Below, in pieces: positions 17,355 to 24,444 of a stretch of 64,000 nt of DNA. This stretch comes from Bacillota bacterium. Its GTDB lineage: Bacteria > Bacillota > Clostridia > Christensenellales > QAND01. Position 1 is the stretch's first letter; each line of letters begins with the position of its first letter. A model generated the notes under the pieces. That model searched no databases and had not been told where the DNA came from. It saw only the letters and a program-made list of their open reading frames with translations. Position numbers and translations under genes: made by a program. The DNA lies in the NCBI GenBank assembly GCA_003150225.1, contig QAND01000017.1, forward strand, positions 9,479-73,478, in the 5' to 3' direction.

Positions 17355-19712
17355 CTAGTTCAGTCCAAGCTTTCGCCGGATGAAGGGAAGCTTTAGCATC
17401 AGCTTCTGGATGGCCCACATAAAGGGAACGGAGGCCGCTCCTAGGATCAGGAATAGGGGAAGGGTACCGCTGGTCAGATATCCCAGGCTCAGGATGTCGG
17501 GGAACAGGAGAAAGCTCAGGAACAGCCCCGCCGTCATGGTCAGCCATAGACCCAGGCGCAAAGGCGTCAGAGGCAGGCATACTTTCAGAAGCAGCTGAAC
17601 CCATATAAAGCTGGTGAGGTATACCGTAAGGGTAGAAATATCCAGCGCGCCCAGGCCTGCGCCGGGGGCAATGAGGTCGATGGCCAGAATGGCTACGGTG
17701 ATGGCCAAAGCCGTGGGCAGAGCCTGAACCATAACCCGGGATAAAAAGCCCTTTTTCACCCGGTTGGTATTGGGCTCAAAGGTCAGGAAGAAGGAGGGAA
17801 TGCCCTCCACCATTGTGGAGATGACGCTGAGCTGAATGGGGATAAAAGGATAGGGCATGGCAAAGAACAGCGCCATAAAGGACAGGAGGAAGGAGAAAAT
17901 GGTCTTTACCAAATACAGTGCCGCCGTCCGGGTGATATTGTTGATGACCCGCCTCCCTTCCATCACCACATGGGGCAGCGCGGAGAAATTGTTGTTTAAA
18001 AGCACCAGCTGAGCGATCTGCTTGGCGGCGTCGCTGCCGGCGGCCATGGCAATGCTGCAATCGGCGTCTTTCAGAGCCAACACATCGTTGACCCCATCGC
18101 CCACCATGGCCACGGTATGATCCCGTTCCTGGAGCGCCGCCACCATTTTCTGCTTTTGCTGGGGGGTGACCCGTCCAAAGACGGAGTAGCGTTCCATGGC
18201 CTCCTCAAGGGCCTCGTCGGTGGTAAGGGTGGAAGCGTCGATATAGGAGCAGTCCATCAGGCCTGCCCGGCGTGCAATGGCGGAAACCGTGGCAGGGTTA
18301 TCCCCCGAGATGATCTTCAAGCTCAGTCCTTGGTCGCGGAAGAAATCCAAGATTTCACGAGCGTCCGGTCGGATGGGATCCAGAAGAACCAGAGCGCAAA
18401 GGGGAGTGATCTTCTGGGGCAGCTCCCCCCGGACCTCCTCTTGGCTGTGGGCCAATAGAACCACCCGGGCGCCTTGTCGTTCCTCCTCCAAAACTTCTGG
18501 AGGAAGCTGGATGTCCCGACCCCGCAGCAGAATATCCGGAGCGCCTAAAAGTACGGTGCCCTTTTCACCAAAGGAGGCGGAACTCCATTTCCGCTCCGAG
18601 GAGAAGGGGGTAAGGGCGGTATATAGGGGGTTCTCCGCCGCGCCAAAGAAATCCTTTAGCGCTAGGAAGGTGGAGTTGTTTTCCATGAGGGCTCCCACAA
18701 AAGCGGATCCCGCCTCCATGATGCGCGCTTCCTCCACAAAGGGGATCATGTGGTCCACCCGCATGTTGCCCTGGGTGATGGTGCCGGTTTTATCCAGGCA
18801 CAGCACATCCACCCGAGAGAGGGTTTCAATGCAAAACAGCTCCTGAACCAGAGTCCGTTCCTTGGCCAGCTTGATGACCCCCACTACCAGGGATAGGGTG
18901 GTGAGGAGTACCAGCCCCTTGGGCATCATACCAAGGAGGGCGGCGGCAACCGAAATGATGGCCTCTTCCATGGGAACATGGAGCAGAAAGATAGAGTTTA
19001 AAAATAGGAGCGCGCCCAGAGGCAGGATGAAGATGCTGGTGAACTTGACGATCCGGTCCAGGGAGGATAACAGCTCGGAGTGGACCTTTTTAAAGCGGCG
19101 GGCGGCCGCGGCGATTCCGGAAGCGTAGTTGTCGGCGCCCACATGCTCCACCCGGGCCATGCATCGGCCGCTGACCACAAAGCTGCCGGAGAGCAGTGCG
19201 TCTCCTGGATGCTTCTGCACCGGCTCGGATTCCCCGGTCAAAAGGGATTCGTTGACCTCAATCTCTCCCTCCAGCACCGTGGCGTCGGCGCAGATCTGCT
19301 GGCCGGGAAGCAATACTGAAACGTCGTCCAGCACCAGTTTTTCAGGGGAAATCTCCAGGGCAACGCCGTCCCGGATGACCCGGGCTTTGGGGGCGGAGAT
19401 CAGGGACAGCTCCTCCACCATTTTCTTGCTGCGAAACTCCTGTACGATCCCGATCACCATATTGCTGATGATGATGCAGAGATAGAGAAGGTTTTCGTAG
19501 GCTCCCACCGAGGCGATGGCCACGCCCACGCCAAAGTTGAAGGCGTTAAAGAGGGTAAAGACGTTGTCCCGAATGATCTGCCAGGAGGATTTGGTGATGG
19601 GATCGGGCTGTGTATTGCCCAGCCCCGCCCGCGTCCGTTCCTTTACCTGCTCTGCGGTGAGGCCTATCGATGGGTCGGGTTCAAACCGTTGGATGTTCTC
19701 ATAGTCAGCCAT
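17355..19712 (-). CDS. P-type cation-transporting ATPase
   Basis: 785 residues. It has the actuator motif LLTGESEPV, the phosphorylation site DKTGTITQGN and the hinge MVGDGVNDVLALKDAD, with ten predicted helices in a P2/CtpE-like arrangement and no N-terminal metal-binding domain. Membrane helix 4 reads GMMPKGLVLLTTL: a Lys stands where calcium pumps and CtpE have Glu (PEGL). The ion is therefore uncertain. It is a probable cation exporter, and folT lies upstream on the same strand with a 132-base gap containing a promoter-like site. Confidence 0.88.
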   Translation of the reverse strand: MADYENIQRFEPDPSIGLTAEQVKERTRAGLGNTQPDPITKSSWQIIRDNVFTLFNAFNFGVGVAIASVGAYENLLYLCIIISNMVIGIVQEFRSKKMVEELSLISAPKARVIRDGVALEISPEKLVLDDVSVLLPGQQICADATVLEGEIEVNESLLTGESEPVQKHPGDALLSGSFVVSGRCMARVEHVGADNYASGIAAAARRFKKVHSELLSSLDRIVKFTSIFILPLGALLFLNSIFLLHVPMEEAIISVAAALLGMMPKGLVLLTTLSLVVGVIKLAKERTLVQELFCIETLSRVDVLCLDKTGTITQGNMRVDHMIPFVEEARIMEAGSAFVGALMENNSTFLALKDFFGAAENPLYTALTPFSSERKWSSASFGEKGTVLLGAPDILLRGRDIQLPPEVLEEERQGARVVLLAHSQEEVRGELPQKITPLCALVLLDPIRPDAREILDFFRDQGLSLKIISGDNPATVSAIARRAGLMDCSYIDASTLTTDEALEEAMERYSVFGRVTPQQKQKMVAALQERDHTVAMVGDGVNDVLALKDADCSIAMAAGSDAAKQIAQLVLLNNNFSALPHVVMEGRRVINNITRTAALYLVKTIFSFLLSFMALFFAMPYPFIPIQLSVISTMVEGIPSFFLTFEPNTNRVKKGFLSRVMVQALPTALAITVAILAIDLIAPGAGLGALDISTLTVYLTSFIWVQLLLKVCLPLTPLRLGLWLTMTAGLFLSFLLFPDILSLGYLTSGTLPLFLILGAASVPFMWAIQKLMLKLPFIRRKLGLN

Positions 19713-19737
19713 GGAGTTACCTGCCTTTAAAAAGTAA

Positions 19738-19750
19738 CGGTATCATACCG
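19738..19750. promoter_or_regulatory. Short palindrome in the P-type ATPase leader
   Basis: CGGTATCATACCG, a perfect 6-1-6 inverted repeat, lies between the promoter-like site and the start codon. It may be an operator; no regulator is identified. Confidence 0.35.
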
Positions 19751-19772
19751 CAAAAATCTTAAGAAGCAATAA

Positions 19773-19802
19773 ATTATAGCATACGAAATCCATAATTGTC
19801 CT
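19773..19802 (-). promoter_or_regulatory. Candidate promoter of the P-type ATPase gene
   Basis: Minus strand AGGACA, 18-base spacer, extended -10 TGCTATAAT. Confidence 0.6.
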
Positions 19803-19844
19803 CTTACGCAGGGATTTCCATGGAAAATGCCGCCGTTAAACCAC

Positions 19845-20921
19845 CTATCCCCGATGGCGCCGCCGAAGCTGCCGCCATACCCAAAGGGCGTCCAGTAGCC
19901 CCAGGACGGCGGCCCCCAGGATGGGATGGAGTGGAATGGCCTGTCCGCTTGCCCGTAGAAATCCCATCAGGGAGAACAGCGCCACCAGGATCAGGCAGAA
20001 CAGAAAAAGCCCGGTGCGCAGGTCTCGAACGGCATTTTCTCGTCCCTTTTCCGGTATCTTGGCCAGGGCCTTTGCGGGTAGGAAGAGGGAAAGGGTGATC
20101 CCAAGCTCCAGAAAGATCACCGAAAGAAGGGGAAACAGCAGAAGGGAAAACCGGCTGAAGTAGCGCCCGCCAATAAACAACCGCTCCGGGATGCCGTTCC
20201 AGCCAAAGGCCAGGTGTATCATGGAGGCCAGCAGCACAAGTGCGGTGATCCCCAGAATGCCAAGCTGGGGCTTGGTATAGGGTACTCGAGCCTTTCCTCC
20301 CAGGCCGACGAGGGGAATCACCCCCTGAGGCTGTTTGACCGCCAGGCCGGTGGCCTCTAAAATGGGCAGCGTCATGCGGAAAAACAGCACGATGAGCACC
20401 ACCTCCGGAACCAGAAGCAGGAGGTTTTTCCCCAGGCTTCTGGCCAGGTAGAAGAGGTATCCCTTGCCGTATAGGATGGCGCTCCAAAGAGATCCCAGCC
20501 CCACGTTGATCAAAAGGTTGATGGAAAGCTTACAAAAAAAGATGCGGAGCACCGAGAGCTTTGCCCGGTAAAGAAACAGGGCAAAAAACAGGGATCCCAG
20601 CATGGTGGATAGGGTATAGCCTGGAAAGAAAGCACCGCTGGGGAATAGCAAGTACCCCAGGATATCGCTGGCGAATCCAGAGATCAGCGCCAGAATGGGG
20701 CCTGAGATGTAGCAGGATAGGGCGTTGATGAAAAAACTAAAGTAGATGCGCAGGTTTTCCCCCACCGGGATGAACAGGGCGGCTAGAACCACCCGAAGCC
20801 CTACAAACAGGGCGGTAAGGGCCAGAACCCGCAGGTTTTTCAGCTCCCCTGCGGCACAGCGCCAGTAGGCGGGGGAAAAAGGCGTTTGGAACAGGACGGG
20901 GCTGTTCTCTTTTTGAGACAT
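19845..20921 (-). CDS. folT: ECF transporter S component, folate, with C-terminal membrane extension
   Basis: 358 residues from the ATG at 20921, preceded by GAGGAGGTC; the frame is open to 21062 but that runs into the riboswitch. The N-terminal half (about 25-205) is FolT-like: GENLRIYFSFFINALS, FPSGAFFPGYTLSTMLG and CKLSINLLINVGLGSLW. FolT is normally about 170-200 residues. The C-terminal 150 residues add about four more helices (GILGITALVLLASM, FSLLLFPLLSVIFLELG, GLFLFCLILVALFSLMG) of no recognised family. A THF riboswitch upstream confirms folate as the likely substrate. Confidence 0.87.
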   Translation of the reverse strand: MSQKENSPVLFQTPFSPAYWRCAAGELKNLRVLALTALFVGLRVVLAALFIPVGENLRIYFSFFINALSCYISGPILALISGFASDILGYLLFPSGAFFPGYTLSTMLGSLFFALFLYRAKLSVLRIFFCKLSINLLINVGLGSLWSAILYGKGYLFYLARSLGKNLLLLVPEVVLIVLFFRMTLPILEATGLAVKQPQGVIPLVGLGGKARVPYTKPQLGILGITALVLLASMIHLAFGWNGIPERLFIGGRYFSRFSLLLFPLLSVIFLELGITLSLFLPAKALAKIPEKGRENAVRDLRTGLFLFCLILVALFSLMGFLRASGQAIPLHPILGAAVLGLLDALWVWRQLRRRHRG

Positions 20922-20925
20922 AAAA

Positions 20926-20980
20926 AAGACCTCCTCAAAGACAACGGACACCACACATGCAGATACATCGAGAAGGACTT
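20926..20980 (-). promoter_or_regulatory. folT Shine-Dalgarno and complementary anti-Shine-Dalgarno
   Basis: On the minus strand GAGGAGGTCTT (20926-20936) can pair with AAGTCCTTCTC (20970-20980) at ten of eleven positions, one by G-U. It lies between the THF aptamer and the start codon, so ligand binding could switch ribosome access. Confidence 0.6.
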
Positions 20981-20991
20981 GACGTATGAAC

Positions 20992-21082
20992 AGCGGGATG
21001 CGGACTCTGCACCGCAAGCGGTTGCTTTTCGTCCTCCGGGCAACTCCCCGTCCCAGAGGCACTTTACGCGCAGAATCCTACT
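20992..21082 (-). ncRNA. THF riboswitch (folT type)
   Basis: Minus-strand blocks in order: AGAGTAGGATTCTGCGCG, TAAAGTGCC, GGGACGGGGAGTTGCCC, GGACGAAAAGC, CCGCTTGCGGTGCAG and GTCCGCATCCCGCT. These match the conserved core and three-way junction of the class I tetrahydrofolate riboswitch, found almost only upstream of folate genes in Bacillota. Confidence 0.92.
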
Positions 21083-21102
21083 CTGTGTTGTAAGATACAT
21101 TC

Positions 21103-21131
21103 AGTATACGGCGGCCTATGGCCGGTGTCAA
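21103..21131 (-). promoter_or_regulatory. Promoter of the THF riboswitch-folT transcript
   Basis: Minus strand TTGACA (21126-21131), 17-base spacer, TATACT (21103-21108). Confidence 0.85.
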
Positions 21132-21143
21132 TCCTTCCAGAAC

Positions 21144-21171
21144 AAATCAAAAGCGCCGGTTTTCCGGCGCT
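21144..21171 (-). terminator. Terminator of the phage-like cassette
   Basis: AGCGCCGG and CCGGCGCT around a four-base loop, then TTTTGATTT on the minus strand; the T-tract is short. Confidence 0.65.
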
Positions 21172-21445
21172 AGGGCAATGGATGGAGACGGTCCGCCAAG
21201 AGGTATAGTCGGCCTTGGCGGACGCCGTCTTGGTCGTATTCCGTCCAGGTACAGAGGCTTCCCCAAACCCGGATCCATAGCCCCCGTTCCGGACGGCTTT
21301 TTTCCACGATGGAAAGGGGAAGGGCCAGGGGCAGATGATCCGTCTTTCCCCAGCGGCCCGCGGTGCAGGGCCGGGGGATCGAAAGGGTACAGGCGAGGAT
21401 CGGGCCAAGGGGGGAACCCCTGGGGAAAAGAGGGGAGGAGATCAC
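21170..21445 (-). CDS. Unrecognised small protein, third gene of phage-like cassette
   Basis: 91 residues if it starts at the GTG at 21445, whose GTGA overlaps the stop of the preceding gene. The frame extends further upstream, but there it only shadows the two genes before it. The composition looks coding (several Trp and Cys; VEKSRPERGLWIRVWG, YDQDGVRQGRLYLLADRL), and the stop falls right at a terminator. No family is recognised. Support comes from tight coupling and the terminator position. Confidence 0.45.
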   Translation of the reverse strand: MISSPLFPRGSPLGPILACTLSIPRPCTAGRWGKTDHLPLALPLSIVEKSRPERGLWIRVWGSLCTWTEYDQDGVRQGRLYLLADRLHPLP

Positions 21446-21657
21446 CCCCTGGTAGAACCCGACGTTGCGGGGGCCTCCTCCTGGGGCCGGCGGTTTGGGA
21501 GCATACGGTATAGCGTGGCGCTGCGCTGACATTCCAGGAGACAAAGCTTGTGCCACTGCTCCTCCCGGAAGCGGGATCGGGTGAGATCCTCTTTTAAAAG
21601 CAAAACCTGGTGCTCTAGCTCCCGTACCCGCTGCTGAAGATCGGAAGATTCCTTCAT
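21442..21657 (-). CDS. Small coiled-coil protein
   Basis: 71 residues with a heptad-rich helix (about 5-35; DLQQRVRELEHQVLLLKEDL) followed by REEQWHKLCLLEC. Strong TAGGAGG before the ATG at 21657, 11 bases after the stop of the sigma-like gene. No family is recognised. Its size, coiled coil and place next to a sigma-region-4-like protein resemble small genes of prophage regulatory cassettes. Confidence 0.6.
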   Translation of the reverse strand: MKESSDLQQRVRELEHQVLLLKEDLTRSRFREEQWHKLCLLECQRSATLYRMLPNRRPQEEAPATSGSTRG

Positions 21658-21668
21658 GCCGCCGCCTC

Positions 21669-22079
21669 CTATTGGACATCCTGGGCAGCCTTCCGTTCCA
21701 AGCGATCCGCCCGGCGTCGGGCGGCCGAGAGCCGGGCCTTGCTGGCGGGGGTACCCATATATGGATCAAAGACCCGGATATCGATTCCAGCGGCCGTGAG
21801 GGCATTGTCCAAAGAGGTCAGCGCCGCATCCCGCCAGCGTCCCAGGGTATTGGGAGAGATGAACAGCCGCTGGCTGGCGTTCTCCCAAGAGAGATGATAG
21901 CGGTAAAGGCAGGTTAGGGCTTTGCCCTTGGGGCCCAGTTCCTCTAAGGTTTCGTCGATGAAATCCAGATGCCGAAGAAGGGACTGGGTTTCCTGGGTGG
22001 GGGAAACAAACTCCAAAGTGCGGCGAATGCGCTTGCTTTCCCGGAGAAATTCGGCGATCATTTTCTTGTTTTTCGTCAT
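21669..22079 (-). CDS. Sigma-region-4-like HTH protein (ArpU/DUF1492-like)
   Basis: 136 residues from the ATG at 22079 with AAAGGAG upstream; the frame runs further to 22166 but without a better start. The centre (about 45-105) has the layout of sigma factor region 4: LTCLYRYHLSWENASQRL followed by ISPNTLGRWRDAALTSL. Phage late-gene activators (ArpU) and DUF1492-type proteins have this form. It is transcribed away from the XRE repressor gene, which points to a phage-derived regulatory module. No integrase, portal or terminase genes are nearby. Confidence 0.6.
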   Translation of the reverse strand: MTKNKKMIAEFLRESKRIRRTLEFVSPTQETQSLLRHLDFIDETLEELGPKGKALTCLYRYHLSWENASQRLFISPNTLGRWRDAALTSLDNALTAAGIDIRVFDPYMGTPASKARLSAARRRADRLERKAAQDVQ

Positions 22080-22162
22080 TGGTAGGCGCTCCTTTTGTAT
22101 AATATTGTCAGATTTGGAAAGAATCACCATACCTTGATCAAGGATTTTTTGTTGTTCATAGG

Positions 22163-22251
22163 ACACCGGTGTGATATATTGATAATAACTGATTCTATGG
22201 ACATTATATTTTAGATAATTCTAAAAGTCAAGTATTATTTTAAGAATTATC
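22163..22251. promoter_or_regulatory. Divergent regulatory region with inverted repeats
   Basis: Between the divergent genes lie a palindrome ACACCGGTGT (22163-22172) and an inverted repeat GATAATTCT (22214-22222) / AGAATTATC (22243-22251), next to AT-rich promoter-like sequence (TTGATA at 22179). These are candidate operators for the XRE repressor. Confidence 0.5.
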
Positions 22252-22269
22252 CAATAAGGCGGTGGTGTA

Positions 22270-22605
22270 ATGGGGACCAGCGAAATCCTGTATCATCGGA
22301 TTAAGGGAATGGTGGCGGAGCGTCATACCTCCATCAATAAGATGCTTAACGCATGCGGGCTGAATACCAGCTTGATGACGGATGTCAAGAACAAGGGGAC
22401 CATCCCCTCGGCTGAAAAGATTGGCAAGATGGCAGACTACCTGGGCGTATCGGTGGATTATCTTTTGGGCCGTACTGAGGATAAGGACGGGTTTACCGTG
22501 GTGGCCGCTCATCCCAATGGTTATGACTTCGGCCCTCTTACCCCGGAGGAGATGGAGGAGATGAACCAATATCTCCGGCAGCTGCGCAAGGAGCGCAGGG
22601 AGTAA
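22270..22605 (+). CDS. XRE/cI-type helix-turn-helix regulator
   Basis: 111 residues. The N-terminal HTH (about 5-65) has INKMLNACGLNTSLMTDVKNKGTIPSAEKIGKMADYLGVSVDYLLGR, quoted in parts: recognition region LNTSLMTDVKNKG and the YLGVSVDYLLGR end typical of cI-like repressors. The C-terminus is short and charged, with no peptidase domain. It is divergent from the sigma-like gene, with inverted repeats between them, so it probably represses that cassette and itself. Confidence 0.83.
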   Translation: MGTSEILYHRIKGMVAERHTSINKMLNACGLNTSLMTDVKNKGTIPSAEKIGKMADYLGVSVDYLLGRTEDKDGFTVVAAHPNGYDFGPLTPEEMEEMNQYLRQLRKERRE

Positions 22606-22615
22606 TCCGGCACCG

Positions 22616-22644
22616 AGCGGCGTGGAATCCACGCCGCTTTTTTA
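22616..22644 (+). terminator. Terminator after XRE gene
   Basis: AGCGGCGTGG and CCACGCCGCT around AAT, followed by T6. Confidence 0.93.
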
Positions 22645-22691
22645 TTCTTCGCGGAATATGGGAAATCATCTGGAATGTTAGCGTCTGGTGG

Positions 22692-22700
22692 TGGTATAAT
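22692..22700 (+). promoter_or_regulatory. Extended -10 promoter of the Sms operon
   Basis: TGGTATAAT; no good -35 is seen 16-18 bases upstream, as usual for extended -10 promoters. Confidence 0.55.
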
Positions 22701-22745
22701 TCCCCTATGATAATCATCACCCCCTTTGGGGAGTGGGAGGAAAAT

Positions 22746-23480
22746 ATGCTGGAACTTCGCAATATCAGTTTCCAGGTGCAGGAGGCAGGCGGCAGCAAGG
22801 AGATTGTGGACGACGTCAGCTTTACCCTGGAAGATGGCAAATTGATGGTGGTTACCGGCCCCAACGGCGGGGGAAAATCCACCATCGCCCGGTTGATTAT
22901 GGGCATTGAAACGCCCAGCCGGGGACAAATTCTATTGGATGGACAGGATGTTACCGGCCTTTCGGTATCGGAGCGGGCCAAGCTGGGAATCGGCTATGCC
23001 TTTCAGCAGCCTCCCCGGTTCAAGGGCCTGACGGTCTACCGTCTGCTGTGCCTGGCCAAGGGCAGCCCGATGAATCGGGAGACCTGCTGCGAATACCTGA
23101 CGGGGGTGGGCCTCTGCGCCCGGGATTATTTGGATCGCGAGGTGGACGCTTCCCTGTCGGGGGGCGAGATGAAGCGCATCGAGATCGCCTCCCTTATGGT
23201 GCGGAATCCCAAGGTATCCATCTATGACGAACCCGAGGCGGGCATCGATCTGTGGAGCTTTTCCATGCTGGTGGACAGCTTCAACAAGATGATCCGAGGC
23301 CGTCATGAAAGCATGTTGATCATCTCCCACCAGGAGCGGATCATGGAGCTGGCGGATGAGATCATGGTGGTGGCCGGAGGCAAAATCACCCAGCGGGGCA
23401 GCCGGGAGGAGATTCTGCCCGGCCTCCTTCGGAACTTTCAGTCGGGATGCGCGTATCGGAGAGGGGAGGCGGCGTTATGA
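22746..23480 (+). CDS. smsC: Fe-S cluster assembly ATPase, SufC/SmsC type
   Basis: 244 residues from ATG 22746 with GGGAGG at 22733-22739. Walker A GPNGGGKST, Q-loop FQQPPRF, signature SLSGGEMKR, Walker B VSIYDEPEAGID and the switch His in IISHQER. The SLSGGEMKR and DEPEAGID forms are characteristic of SufC. It energises the scaffold partner on which Fe-S clusters are built. ATGA overlap with the next gene. No desulfurase, sufU or sufS gene is present here. Confidence 0.9.
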   Translation: MLELRNISFQVQEAGGSKEIVDDVSFTLEDGKLMVVTGPNGGGKSTIARLIMGIETPSRGQILLDGQDVTGLSVSERAKLGIGYAFQQPPRFKGLTVYRLLCLAKGSPMNRETCCEYLTGVGLCARDYLDREVDASLSGGEMKRIEIASLMVRNPKVSIYDEPEAGIDLWSFSMLVDSFNKMIRGRHESMLIISHQERIMELADEIMVVAGGKITQRGSREEILPGLLRNFQSGCAYRRGEAAL

Positions 23481-24403
23481 GCGGTAAGGAATCTGCGGAG
23501 CGGGAGCTGCTCCGAGCGGTAGCGGATCTCGATTCCCTTCCTCAGGGCGCGTATAGCTTGCGCCGCAACGGGGCGGGGGCTGCCCTTCACTCCTCGGAAT
23601 GCGTCACCATCACCCGGAAGGAGGACAAGCCCGGTATCGATATCCATGTTCGTTCTGCCGCCCGCGGGGAGAAGGTCTATATCCCGGTGGTGATTACCGA
23701 TACCGGCGTGGAGGACTTGGTCTACAACGATTTCTATATTGAGGCAGGCGCTCAGGTGGAGATCATTGCCGGCTGTGGGATTCACAATGATGGCGGCCAG
23801 GAAAGCCGCCACGACGGCATCCATACCTTCCATGTGGGAAAGGACGCCAGTCTGATCTACACCGAAAAGCATTACGGCCAAGGGGACGGCAATGGGAAGC
23901 GGGTACTGAATCCCACCACCGTGCTGCATTTGGAGGAAGGAGCCCAGTGTACCCTGGACACCACTCAGATCAAGGGGGTGGACTCCACCATCCGCAAGAC
24001 CGAGGCTTATCTGCATAAGAACGCCAAGTTGATGGTGTTGGAGAAACTCATGACCCATGGCCAGCAAACCGCCCATTCCGATATGGACGTGTTTTTGGAG
24101 GGGGAGAACGCCGTAGCCCAGATCATCTCCCGTTCCGTGGCTCGAGAGGATTCCATCCAGGTATTCCACCCCAGAGCCATCGGCAGCGCGGCCTGTAAAG
24201 CCCATATCCAATGTGATTCCATTATTATGGACCGGGCCCAGGTGCGTTCCATTCCGGAGATCGGCGCTCTGCATGTGGATGCCCAGATCATCCACGAAGC
24301 AGCCATCGGCAGAATCAACAACGACCAGCTCATCAAACTCATGACCTTCGGCCTCAGCGAGGAGGAAGCCGAAGAGGTGATCATCAACACCTTTTTACAA
24401 TGA
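23477..24403 (+). CDS. smsB: SufB/SufD-like scaffold of a minimal Suf system (SmsB)
   Basis: 308 residues from ATG 23477, shorter than SufB (about 470) or SufD (about 430). The beta-helix core and C-terminal signature are kept: AHIQCDSIIMDRAQV, ALHVDAQIIHEAAIGRI and LMTFGLSEEEAEEVIINTF. The Cys of IQCDS corresponds to the scaffold cysteine and the HEAAIG segment to the His/Glu cluster site of SufB. A two-gene SufC-SufB-like operon with a short scaffold fits the SUF-like minimal system proposed as ancestral. A terminator follows directly. Confidence 0.88.
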   Translation: MSGKESAERELLRAVADLDSLPQGAYSLRRNGAGAALHSSECVTITRKEDKPGIDIHVRSAARGEKVYIPVVITDTGVEDLVYNDFYIEAGAQVEIIAGCGIHNDGGQESRHDGIHTFHVGKDASLIYTEKHYGQGDGNGKRVLNPTTVLHLEEGAQCTLDTTQIKGVDSTIRKTEAYLHKNAKLMVLEKLMTHGQQTAHSDMDVFLEGENAVAQIISRSVAREDSIQVFHPRAIGSAACKAHIQCDSIIMDRAQVRSIPEIGALHVDAQIIHEAAIGRINNDQLIKLMTFGLSEEEAEEVIINTFLQ

Positions 24404-24404
24404 T

Positions 24405-24434
24405 AAAAAAAACCCGGAAATTCCGGGTTTTTTT
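24405..24434. terminator. Bidirectional terminator
   Basis: AAAAAACCCGGAA and TTCCGGGTTTTTT around a single A; shared by smsB and the convergent aldo/keto reductase gene. Confidence 0.93.
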
Positions 24435-24444
24435 ATTGTCCTTT

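Noticed and set aside
21170..22605. Complete prophage
   Set aside because: Only regulatory-type genes are present; the flanks are folT and the Sms operon, with no phage structural or integration genes.
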